Assembly (NCBI GenBank): GCA_003250135.1 | Contig: QKHF01000059.1 | Coordinates: forward strand, 1-5,879 | DNA from: Paracoccaceae bacterium | GTDB taxonomy: Bacteria > Pseudomonadota > Alphaproteobacteria > Rhodobacterales > Rhodobacteraceae | Direction: 5' to 3' | Length of the DNA: 5,879 nt | Part shown: positions 1 to 5,879 of the stretch, piece by piece | How the letters are laid out: each line of letters opens with the position of its first letter | Numbering within the stretch: position 1 is the first letter of the stretch | Made by a program: the position numbers and the translations under genes | Notes under the pieces: model-generated | Database searches by the model: none | Seen by the model: only the letters and a program-made list of their open reading frames with translations | Told to the model about the DNA's origin: nothing

Positions 1-2364
1 GGTGGCGTATTCGCCGCCCAGCATGAACGAACGGAACTGCCCGTAGACCACCTTGAACAGCCGGTCGACCTCGCCGTATTTCCGGCACAGCGCCCGCGCT
101 CGCTCATAGGCGGCCAGAACGCTTTCATGCGCGTAGCCCTTCACGAACGCCAGAGGCACGGCGATCATGATCTGCAGGTCCATCTCGCGCCGGTCGCGCG
201 TTTCCGAGGCGGGAGAGCGGCGCAGGCAGTCCAGCGCCGCCTCCAGATGCGCGATCGCCTCCACATTGGCCGACCGGCTCATCGCCATCCGGGCCGCGGC
301 CAGCCAGTTGCGTTCGGCGGCGGCGAAATCGCCCGCGCGCTGGTAATGGTGGCCGACGACCTCGGGCTCGCGCGCGGCGGCCTCGGGGAAGGTTTCCTCC
401 ATCACATGGGCGATGCGGCCATGCCAGCGGGTGCGCGAGGAGCGGAGCATCGACTGATAGGCCGCGTCCTGCACCAGCGCGTGGCGGAAGTGGTAGACCG
501 CCGCATCTCCGCTCCCGCCCACGGGCACGATCAGGTCCGCGTCGACCAGCTGTTCCAGCGCCCTGGCGACCTCCGCCTCGGGACGGCGCTGGACCTGCGC
601 CAGGACCTCGCCGCTGAAGGTCCGGCCGATCGCCGCGGCGACCTGCGCCACCTCCTTCACCGAAGACAGCCTATCCAGCCGGGCCATCAGCGAATCCTGC
701 AGCGATTCCGGGATCGCGGCGGAAAGATCTCCTTCGAAAGTCGCGCCATCCGCCATCAGGCCGGCTTCGACGATCATCTTGGTCAGCTCTTCGATGAACA
801 GCGGCACGCCGTCGGTGCGGGCGACGATCTGGTCCACCAGGGCCTTGGGCGGCGCCTCTCCGGCGATGCTCTCGATCAGCTTGACCGTGTCGCGGCGGCC
901 GAAACGATTCAACTCCAGCGCGGTGACATGGGCGAGGTTCCGCCACGGCGAGATGAACTCGGGCCGCGCCGTGACCAGCACCAGGCAACGCTGCCCCGAC
1001 AGGCCGTCGATCCAGCGGGTGATGAATTCAAGCGTCGACGCGTCGATCCAGTGCGCGTCCTCCAGAACCAGAAGCAGCGGGCGCTCGCGCTCCATGGCGT
1101 CGCAGAGCTGCAAGAGCGACTCGATGATCGCGAGCTTCTCGCGCTCGGGCGAGGGGGCGGCCGCATCGTCGAACTGATCGCGCAGGCCCATCAGCCGGGC
1201 GATGGGCGGCGCGACCGCCGCCGAGTCGAGCCCGAGTCCCGCGAGGAATCCCTCGATCTTCGCACGGCTGACTTCGGGTTGATCCGACGAGGCGAGGTCC
1301 AGCAATCCGGTCAGCGCCGCCCGGACCGAGTAGAACGCGCTGCTCTTGTGCAGCGGAGAGCCGAACAGCGTCAGCTGGCGAATGTCGCCGCCCGCCAGAT
1401 CGCGCCCCAGCGAGAACACGATCCGGGATTTGCCGATGCCCGCTTCGCCGGTGATGACCAGAACCTGCCCGTCGCCCTCGGACGCCGCGTCCCAGCGGGT
1501 TTCGACCAGTGCGATCTCGGCCTTGCGGCCGATCAGCGGCGGGGCGTCGCCAGAAAAATCCCGCCTTACGGCGTCAAACGCCGATTTCCGCCGCCGCACC
1601 CGGTAAAGTTCGATCGGCGCGCTCACTCCGGCGAGGCTGGGGGCGCCGATCGACTCGAACTCCAGCTGCGACCCGATCAGACGGCGGGTGACGGCCGAGG
1701 CCACCACCTGCCCCGGACTGGCGCAGGACTGGATGCGGGCGGCGACGTTGGGCGTGTCGCCGAACAGGGACATTCTCTCGACCAGCGAGCCGGTGACCGT
1801 CTCTCCCACGACGACCGGGCCGGTGTGCAGGCCGACTCGCACATTGGTGGTGATGGACAGGGCCGGAAAGCCGGCCGCCACATGCGGCGCGCGGTCGGCG
1901 ATCTCCAGTGCGCTGAGGGCGGCGGCGTAGGTGCTGTTTTCATGCGCCACCGGATAGCCGAACAGGGCGACCACCCCGTCGCCGACGAAGTTCGCGATGT
2001 GCCCGTCGTATTTCTCGACGATCTCACTGACCACATTGCGGTAGCGCGCGATCATTTCGCGGTAATCTTCGGGGTCCAGCCTTTCCGAGAGCGTGGTCGA
2101 CCCTACCAAATCGCTGAAAAGAACTGTTAATTGGCGTCGCTCCGCCGACGCCTCGGCGGGTTTTGGAGAGGGCTTGGCGGCGGCTTCATCGGTTCCGCCG
2201 ACAACCGGCGCGCCGCAGGCGATGCAGAACTTGGCGCCGTCCAGAACCTCTTCTCCGCACGCGCCGCAATGGGCCGGCAGCTTCGTTCCGCACTCAAGGC
2301 AGAACTTGGCGCGCGCCGGGTTGCCGGCGCCGCAACTGGCGCAAGTGACGCTGGAGTCGGACAA
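1..2364 (-). CDS. Zinc-ribbon / class III adenylate (guanylate) cyclase / AAA ATPase signalling protein, C-terminus cut by window edge
   Basis: The frame is open for 788 codons and runs off the left edge. Residues 8-50 form two zinc ribbons (C8/C11/C22/C25 and C33/C36/C47/C50). Residues 76-240 are a class III nucleotide cyclase domain, starting at RRQLTVLFSDLVGST. It has metal-binding D85 and D129 (in FVGDG), then LFGYPVAHEN, and transition-state N206 and R210 in GDTPNVAARIQ. A P-loop ATPase follows: GRKAEI at 279-284, Walker A GEAGIGKS at 306-313, and Walker B-like LLLVLEDAHW at 430-439. From about 620 the chain is helical and TPR-like (HHYQRAGDFAAAERNW near 672). In this family the cyclase makes cAMP (or cGMP) from the NTP, and the ATPase and repeats are thought to sense or scaffold. 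No membrane segment or signal peptide is visible, so it is probably cytosolic. Relatives usually exceed 1000 residues, so a few hundred are missing. The start is TTG: an in-frame TAG lies 45 bases upstream and no ATG or GTG start falls between. The signal sensed is unknown. Confidence 0.93.
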   Translation of the reverse strand, partial: MSDSSVTCASCGAGNPARAKFCLECGTKLPAHCGACGEEVLDGAKFCIACGAPVVGGTDEAAAKPSPKPAEASAERRQLTVLFSDLVGSTTLSERLDPEDYREMIARYRNVVSEIVEKYDGHIANFVGDGVVALFGYPVAHENSTYAAALSALEIADRAPHVAAGFPALSITTNVRVGLHTGPVVVGETVTGSLVERMSLFGDTPNVAARIQSCASPGQVVASAVTRRLIGSQLEFESIGAPSLAGVSAPIELYRVRRRKSAFDAVRRDFSGDAPPLIGRKAEIALVETRWDAASEGDGQVLVITGEAGIGKSRIVFSLGRDLAGGDIRQLTLFGSPLHKSSAFYSVRAALTGLLDLASSDQPEVSRAKIEGFLAGLGLDSAAVAPPIARLMGLRDQFDDAAAPSPEREKLAIIESLLQLCDAMERERPLLLVLEDAHWIDASTLEFITRWIDGLSGQRCLVLVTARPEFISPWRNLAHVTALELNRFGRRDTVKLIESIAGEAPPKALVDQIVARTDGVPLFIEELTKMIVEAGLMADGATFEGDLSAAIPESLQDSLMARLDRLSSVKEVAQVAAAIGRTFSGEVLAQVQRRPEAEVARALEQLVDADLIVPVGGSGDAAVYHFRHALVQDAAYQSMLRSSRTRWHGRIAHVMEETFPEAAAREPEVVGHHYQRAGDFAAAERNWLAAARMAMSRSANVEAIAHLEAALDCLRRSPASETRDRREMDLQIMIAVPLAFVKGYAHESVLAAYERARALCRKYGEVDRLFKVVYGQFRSFMLGGEYAT

Positions 2365-2493
2365 CCGCTCTCCCCCCGAAAGCGCAACGGCTGCTACAGC
2401 CTGATTCTATCAATAGTAGCAAGCCGCGCCTCCTCCCACCACAGCGCGCCGCAACGGTCGGCTCAGTCGCCTGTTTCCGGCTCTTTCGACGAT
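2365..2493 (-). promoter_or_regulatory. Intergenic region before the cyclase gene, weak promoter and hairpin candidates
   Basis: This 129-base gap is the longest non-coding stretch in the window. Reading the minus strand, TAGAAT at 2409-2404 matches the TATAAT consensus at five of six bases and lies 39 bases before the TTG start. No matching -35 hexamer is visible 16-18 bases upstream. Downstream, GGCTG-TAG-CAGCC (2401-2389) can form a five-base-pair hairpin in the putative leader. Just after the upstream stop, the GCC/GGC and GTC/GAC pairs around 2488-2464 could form an interrupted stem, but no T-run follows. A promoter for the cyclase is plausible here but not demonstrated. Confidence 0.25.
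2368..2377 (-). promoter_or_regulatory. Shine-Dalgarno of the cyclase gene, supports the TTG start
   Basis: A purine run GGGGGGAGAG lies just before the TTG at 2364. Its GGAG core (2373-2370) is 5 bases from the start codon. It is the only good ribosome-binding site between the upstream in-frame stop and the zinc-ribbon coding sequence. It therefore fixes the non-ATG start. Confidence 0.7.
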
Positions 2494-2994
2494 TTATCCC
2501 GGGCCGATATTCTTGCCCAAGGTCTTCAATCCGCCGCGCAGCGCTTCGGCCAGTTCGTGAAACAGGGCCGAGCCGCCCGCCATCAACCCGCCCGAAATGG
2601 CGATGTCGACGCCGTTCCAGATCAGCTGCGATATGGCGCCCGCATCCTCGCCCAGCGCCCCCAGCGTCTCCATCAGCCGAACGCCGGACAGCGCGACGAG
2701 CAGGCCGAGGAGGATGGCGGCGATCGTTGCGGGCCGGGTTCCATCTCTTAGCTTCTGAGTGTCGGCGCGGTTAAACCTGTCGTCGCCATTCATCGAGGCG
2801 GCGTTGAGATAGACCTCGACCGTGCGCTCGATCAGCGCGGTGGCGACCAGCATGAACTGAATGCGCGCCCAGAGGTCCTCTTCCCAGCTGACGCTGAGAT
2901 AGACCTGCCCGCCGACCTGCATTCCGGCGAAGCCGAGGACGGCGATCCCGCCCATGATGGTCAGCCCGTTCAGGAAGGAGTTCGTGAGTGTCAT
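2494..2994 (-). CDS. Small integral membrane protein of unknown function, about four hydrophobic segments
   Basis: This 166-residue protein has no function I recognise. Hydrophobic stretches lie at about 9-27 (TIMGGIAVLGFAGMQV), 46-62 (FMLVATALIERTVEVYL, carrying an internal Glu-Arg pair), 87-108 (AAILLGLLVALSGVRLM) and 122-145 (VDIAISGGLMAGGSALFHEL). A polar, charged loop rich in Asp and Arg spans about 69-87. No cleavable signal peptide is evident. The last segment holds a GG-x4-GGS-x3-H pattern. From memory I associate a similar glycine-rich motif ending in His with small, uncharacterised bacterial membrane proteins, some resembling phage holins; this is recollection, not a search result. 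The ATG start has AGGAG seven bases upstream. The gene begins 37 bases after the 597-residue gene, so the two are probably co-transcribed. It could anchor the neighbouring beta-rich proteins or form a pore. Confidence 0.82.
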   Translation of the reverse strand: MTLTNSFLNGLTIMGGIAVLGFAGMQVGGQVYLSVSWEEDLWARIQFMLVATALIERTVEVYLNAASMNGDDRFNRADTQKLRDGTRPATIAAILLGLLVALSGVRLMETLGALGEDAGAISQLIWNGVDIAISGGLMAGGSALFHELAEALRGGLKTLGKNIGPG

Positions 2995-3001
2995 GGCGGC
3001 G

Positions 3002-3006
3002 CTCCT
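3002..3006 (-). promoter_or_regulatory. Shine-Dalgarno of the membrane-protein gene
   Basis: AGGAG lies seven bases before the ATG at 2994, inside the 37-base gap after the TAG stop at 3032. It supports this ATG as the start and shows the gene can be translated independently of its upstream neighbour. I see no promoter or terminator in the gap. Confidence 0.7.
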
Positions 3007-3031
3007 ATCTTGGCCTGCCCGGTCGTTGGAC

Positions 3032-4825
3032 CTAGGGCGGGGGCGAGGATGGCTCTACGACCAGCGGCGCGGCGGGATCAGCGTGGCGGCGCCAGGCGCC
3101 GTCAGGCGCGGATGCGAGGCGCCACTTGAATCCGGGTGTGAAGGGCGAGCGCGAGAAATAGCGCCACAGCCGCTCGGTCGCGCCCTCGCGGAATGCGAGG
3201 GTTTCGAAATCGCTGGCGTTCTCGGCGGTCTCCGGCATCACCTCGATGGCGATTATGGCGCCCGACGCGGATGGCGCGCAGGATATCCGCGCCTCCTGCG
3301 GCCCGTATCCGGGAAACTGCGCCAGATCCAGCCGGGCGCTGCGCAACGGCGCGGGGTCAAGCGCCAGCGCGCCGTCGCCGGACCGGTCGAACGCGGACAG
3401 ATGAAGCGCGCCGTCTTCCGCCGTCGCCGGGATGCAAAGCGCCACCTTCGGCGCGTCCTCGGTCAGGCGGATCGGAATGGCGTGATCCTGCTCCCCAACC
3501 CGATAGCGCGCCTCTCCACCGATCTCGGCCAGGGCGAGCAGCGCCGGCGCCGCCTCCAGAGTCGCCTCGGCCATGCCGAAATCGGCCGCCGTGAGCGTTA
3601 GGATCCGCTCTCCGGCGGCGCGCGCCTCGCCCTCCACGCGCCGCACGCCTGCGGCGTCGGCGAGGATGGCGAAGCCTTGGGCCTGATAGGCCAGCGTCTC
3701 GCCAGGCGCGAGGCGCAGGGTCAGCGCGGCGTCAAGCGCGGGCAGGGGGAACATGGCGCTGGCCACGGCGGCCGACGGGCGATGCGGCGGCGCCGGCGGG
3801 GCGGTCAGCGTGATCCCGAGCGCCTGCAGTTCGGGGCTCTCATGCGCGATATTCGCATAGGCGTCGATCCGTTCCGCGCCTCGGGGCAGGCCGGTCAGAA
3901 CGCTCCTTCGGACCAGGGCGTCCGGTCCGCGCTCCGCCAGAAACGCGCGCAGCATCCGGAACGGGTCGGCGGAGACGGTGATCCAGCGCGTCGTCAGCAG
4001 CGGTTGCCGGAGATCCCAGGTGAAGCGGCCATGCCCGATCTGACTTGCCGCGGGCAGCGTGAATTCTGGCGCTTCGGAGGCGCTGGTTTCAACCGGTTGG
4101 CCGAAACGCGCGGCGATGCGGTCCGCGAGAGTCTGGGACAGCCCTGCGCGGGTCCCGATATCCACGCGCTCGGAATACGCGATGGGCAAATCGTCGAGCG
4201 CCGCTTCGATATGCGAGGCGAACTGGTCGCGGCTCAGCGGGTCCGCGCCGATGCGCGCGCTCAAATCCCCGATCAGCGCGCCGGGGTCGAACTCCGCGGT
4301 CTGCGCGACGCGCGGCGACACGCCCCGGAAGCCCATGGCCCCGGCGGCGATGAACGGCGCGATCCCGTCGATTAGCATCCGCTCCATCAACAGCGCGCTG
4401 TCCGCGCTCAGCCGTTGCAGCAGGCGCGCGTCTCCGTCGCCGCTCAGCGTCAGCTCCACCGGGCGGTCGAACTCATCTGGCGCGACGACATCGGCGTCGG
4501 CCGCGCTGAGCCGCAAACGCCCTTCGGCGGCGGCGACCCCCGCCAGCGCCGCGCCAGGAGTCGCCGCGCGCAAACCGACCAACGCCTGCTCCAGATCCCG
4601 GCGACCGACCAGCGTCATGTCCAGCGATCCGAACGGCGGGGGCGGCAGGAACGGCGCCGGCGGCCGTATGATCGAAAGCTGAAAGGCGGGCGCGCCGCCG
4701 TCCCGCTCCCCCATGACCAGCTCGGTCGCCGGCGCCAGCCACACATCGCGCCCGTAGGCCGCCCAGACCGGCCCATCCGGCAGGGTGAGCGTTCTGGCGA
4801 AATCTGGAAGCCCGGTCAGGGTCAT
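3032..4825 (-). CDS. Uncharacterised beta-rich protein, 597 residues
   Basis: I do not recognise this protein as a named family. No signal peptide or membrane helix is visible. The N-terminal part (1-125) is beta-rich with a proline-rich stretch, PPAPFLPPPP at 55-64. A mixed segment at about 138-240 begins LSADSALLMERMLIDG, followed by an FRGVSP strand and helical DLSARIG and HIEAALDDL. From memory it resembles uncharacterised bacterial proteins whose segment reads roughly 'L..dGa.L.e..l..G' then 'f.GlrP'; this is weak evidence. Residues 265-345 include FTWDLRQPLLTTRWITV, and 355-590 alternate short strands and glycine turns, as in tandem beta-sandwich domains. The last 95 residues (AIIAIEV at 523-529, GFKWRL at 565-570, then PDG) parallel the end of the upstream protein. 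The tail is SSPPP. There are only two cysteines (464 and 516). The ATG at 4825 is the first in-frame start after the upstream TGA. The function is unknown; a structural or scaffold role is my guess. Confidence 0.85.
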   Translation of the reverse strand: MTLTGLPDFARTLTLPDGPVWAAYGRDVWLAPATELVMGERDGGAPAFQLSIIRPPAPFLPPPPFGSLDMTLVGRRDLEQALVGLRAATPGAALAGVAAAEGRLRLSAADADVVAPDEFDRPVELTLSGDGDARLLQRLSADSALLMERMLIDGIAPFIAAGAMGFRGVSPRVAQTAEFDPGALIGDLSARIGADPLSRDQFASHIEAALDDLPIAYSERVDIGTRAGLSQTLADRIAARFGQPVETSASEAPEFTLPAASQIGHGRFTWDLRQPLLTTRWITVSADPFRMLRAFLAERGPDALVRRSVLTGLPRGAERIDAYANIAHESPELQALGITLTAPPAPPHRPSAAVASAMFPLPALDAALTLRLAPGETLAYQAQGFAILADAAGVRRVEGEARAAGERILTLTAADFGMAEATLEAAPALLALAEIGGEARYRVGEQDHAIPIRLTEDAPKVALCIPATAEDGALHLSAFDRSGDGALALDPAPLRSARLDLAQFPGYGPQEARISCAPSASGAIIAIEVMPETAENASDFETLAFREGATERLWRYFSRSPFTPGFKWRLASAPDGAWRRHADPAAPLVVEPSSPPP

Positions 4826-4833
4826 CGCGCCAT
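4822..4833 (-). other. Three-codon mini-ORF (Met-Ala-Arg-stop) overlapping the start of the 597-residue gene
   Basis: ATG GCG CGA TGA occupies 4833-4822, with ideal spacing from the AGGAGG at 4844. Its TGA overlaps the ATG of the main gene as ATGA, the classic arrangement for termination-reinitiation. It is in a different frame from the main gene. The sequence is seen directly; whether ribosomes use it is inference. It may be a chance ATG. Confidence 0.35.
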
Positions 4834-4838
4834 TCTCG

Positions 4839-4844
4839 CCTCCT
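4839..4844 (-). promoter_or_regulatory. AGGAGG Shine-Dalgarno overlapping the upstream stop codon
   Basis: A perfect AGGAGG begins on the final A of the preceding gene's TGA (4846-4844). It lies 13 bases from the ATG at 4825, which is long, but only 5 bases from another ATG at 4833. The overlap of stop and Shine-Dalgarno indicates translational coupling between the two genes. Confidence 0.65.
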
Positions 4845-5879
4845 CAGGGAAACGTGCTGAGAAACAGGATGCTGGAAGTCGCGCTCAGCGGCTCTGCATC
4901 GCGATCCTGCCGTCCGTCGACGCGAATGATGGTCCGCCGATAGCGGTACGTCCCGTCATGGGCGGCGTGGCGGGTGATGACGTCGTCGAACGGATAATCC
5001 ACCCGCGCCGCGGCTTCCCCGATATCCGCTGACAGCTCCACAGTGTCGCCGCCCTCGAACTCCACCAGAATGGCGATCACCTGGTCCTCGGGCCGGCCGG
5101 CCGGCGCCAAGAACAGGGCCGGGATCGCGCGCACCGTGACGTCGCGGTAATATTCCAGCGTGGCGCGGTCGAGGATCGCGTCCAGGATCGCCGCATCGTC
5201 GGGCCGGGGCGTCGCGTCCGTCGTGGCGAACACCTCGATCTCGCCGGCGCCGGGCAAGGCGGGCGAGGGGACAGAGATGGTCAGCATCTCGCCCGGCCCC
5301 AGAGTCGCGCCGGGCGGGATGACGCCGCCCAGGTCGATTTCGACCGCGACGCCGCCGCGGGACGCCGCCAGCTTCAGGGAGTCGAGAGCGATCGGACTCT
5401 CGACCGCATCGACGATGTCGATCGACAGCTGGCCGGTGGCGTCGTCGATGCTGCTGGCGAGGCTGGTCACGGGGCCGGCGAGCGCGGCGAAATCGGCGAT
5501 GAAGGGCCGCCTCTCGATCTCCCATCCTTCGACCTCGATCGCGACCGAGCCTGACAGAACGCTGGCGGTGCGCCCCAGCATCGCGTCGAAGGCGAGCTGG
5601 AAGTCCACCACCGGGATCGCCAGCGTATCCACCACCGCGCCTTCCAGCATCAGAGAACTGCTGGGCCGCTCCTCGGTTACTCGCCCGGCTTCGGTGGGCC
5701 TCTGAATGGTGAAGGTGACCGCCGAGGTCACCAGCGGCTGAAACTCGATCTCCTCGGCGGTGTGGCCGGAGGCCGAGGCGAGCGTTTCCCGCGCCGTGGC
5801 GAGCCGCGCCGGGTTTGTCCACGGCGTGACCGCATAATCCCAGGTCACGTCCGTATTCGATGTCGAGCCGCCGTTCGAC
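4844..5879 (-). CDS. Uncharacterised beta-rich protein, N-terminus beyond the window edge
   Basis: The frame is open to the right edge, so the true start is probably outside. A GTG at 5848 would give 334 residues but has no good Shine-Dalgarno. The ten codons before it (Ser-Asn-Gly-Gly-Ser-Thr-Ser-Asn-Thr-Asp) look like a linker within a longer protein. Counting from that GTG, about 30-115 is beta-rich (SAVTFTIQRP, SVAIEVEGWEIERRPF). A second beta region at 140-210 carries LGPGEMLTISVPSP and GEIEVFATTD. A short helix lies at about 218-233 (DDAAILDAILDRATLEYY). A final domain at 236-334 includes VIAILVEFE (257-265) and TYRYRRTIIRVDGR (300-313). That domain parallels the end of the next gene's product. 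There are no cysteines and no membrane segment in the visible part. The function is unknown. Multi-domain beta architecture without enzyme motifs fits a structural, adhesive or tail-like protein, but I cannot choose among these. It ends with TGA at 4844, 18 bases before the next start. Confidence 0.8.
   Translation of the reverse strand, partial: SNGGSTSNTDVTWDYAVTPWTNPARLATARETLASASGHTAEEIEFQPLVTSAVTFTIQRPTEAGRVTEERPSSSLMLEGAVVDTLAIPVVDFQLAFDAMLGRTASVLSGSVAIEVEGWEIERRPFIADFAALAGPVTSLASSIDDATGQLSIDIVDAVESPIALDSLKLAASRGGVAVEIDLGGVIPPGATLGPGEMLTISVPSPALPGAGEIEVFATTDATPRPDDAAILDAILDRATLEYYRDVTVRAIPALFLAPAGRPEDQVIAILVEFEGGDTVELSADIGEAAARVDYPFDDVITRHAAHDGTYRYRRTIIRVDGRQDRDAEPLSATSSILFLSTFP

Noticed and set aside
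127..2130. 667-codon open frame on the plus strand
   Set aside because: It lies entirely opposite the cyclase/ATPase gene, whose motifs are unmistakable. Its product is Arg-, Gly- and His-rich with no recognisable domain, as expected of an antisense shadow in high-GC DNA.
2464..2488. Possible terminator after the membrane-protein gene
   Set aside because: The stem is only three plus three base pairs, interrupted by a six-base bulge, and no T-run follows.
2131..2751. 206-codon open frame on the plus strand across the cyclase start and the membrane-protein gene
   Set aside because: It spans two real minus-strand genes and their gap, has low-complexity basic composition and no supported start.
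3677..4375. Several long plus-strand frames opposite the 597-residue gene
   Set aside because: They are Arg/Gly/Pro-rich antisense shadows. The minus-strand frame has balanced composition, a Shine-Dalgarno and an operon-like position.
2983..4825. Both the 597- and 166-residue proteins begin Met-Thr-Leu-Thr
   Set aside because: The similarity stops after four residues and the codons differ, so it is most likely chance.
4956..5822. 288-codon minus-strand frame overlapping the right-edge gene
   Set aside because: It is an alternative frame of the same strand, very rich in Arg and Gly. The beta-rich frame has normal composition and shares a module with its neighbour.

Overview
All four genes in this high-GC window lie on the minus strand, so they read from right to left. 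Strong G/C bias at third codon positions, long spurious open frames on the opposite strand, and Shine-Dalgarno sites of the GGAG/AGGAGG type point to a bacterium, most likely a high-GC proteobacterium. An alphaproteobacterium is my guess from the general look of the proteins. No marker gene confirms it.

Reading in the direction of transcription, the first part (about 5879 to 2494) is a tightly packed set of three genes that I cannot assign to a named function. A beta-rich protein entering from the right edge (stop at 4844) is followed after 18 bases by a 597-residue beta-rich protein (4825-3032). After 37 bases comes a 166-residue integral membrane protein (2994-2494). The first two proteins share a similar C-terminal module of roughly 90 residues, so they probably belong to one system. 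The membrane protein could be its anchor or pore. The first two genes are in the same reading frame, separated by one TGA. The Shine-Dalgarno of the second gene overlaps that stop, and a three-codon mini-ORF sits between them, which suggests translational coupling.

The second part (2364 to the left edge) is a large signalling gene cut off at its C-terminus. It carries two zinc ribbons, a class III nucleotide cyclase domain, an AAA/STAND-type ATPase domain and the start of a helical repeat region. It starts at TTG behind a strong Shine-Dalgarno, after a 129-base gap that holds only weak promoter and hairpin candidates. It may be transcribed separately from the three upstream genes or read through from them. 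Same-strand adjacency alone does not show a functional link.

I see no tRNA, rRNA, CRISPR array, insertion sequence, attachment site or convincing intrinsic terminator. The most interesting part is the uncharacterised three-gene module.
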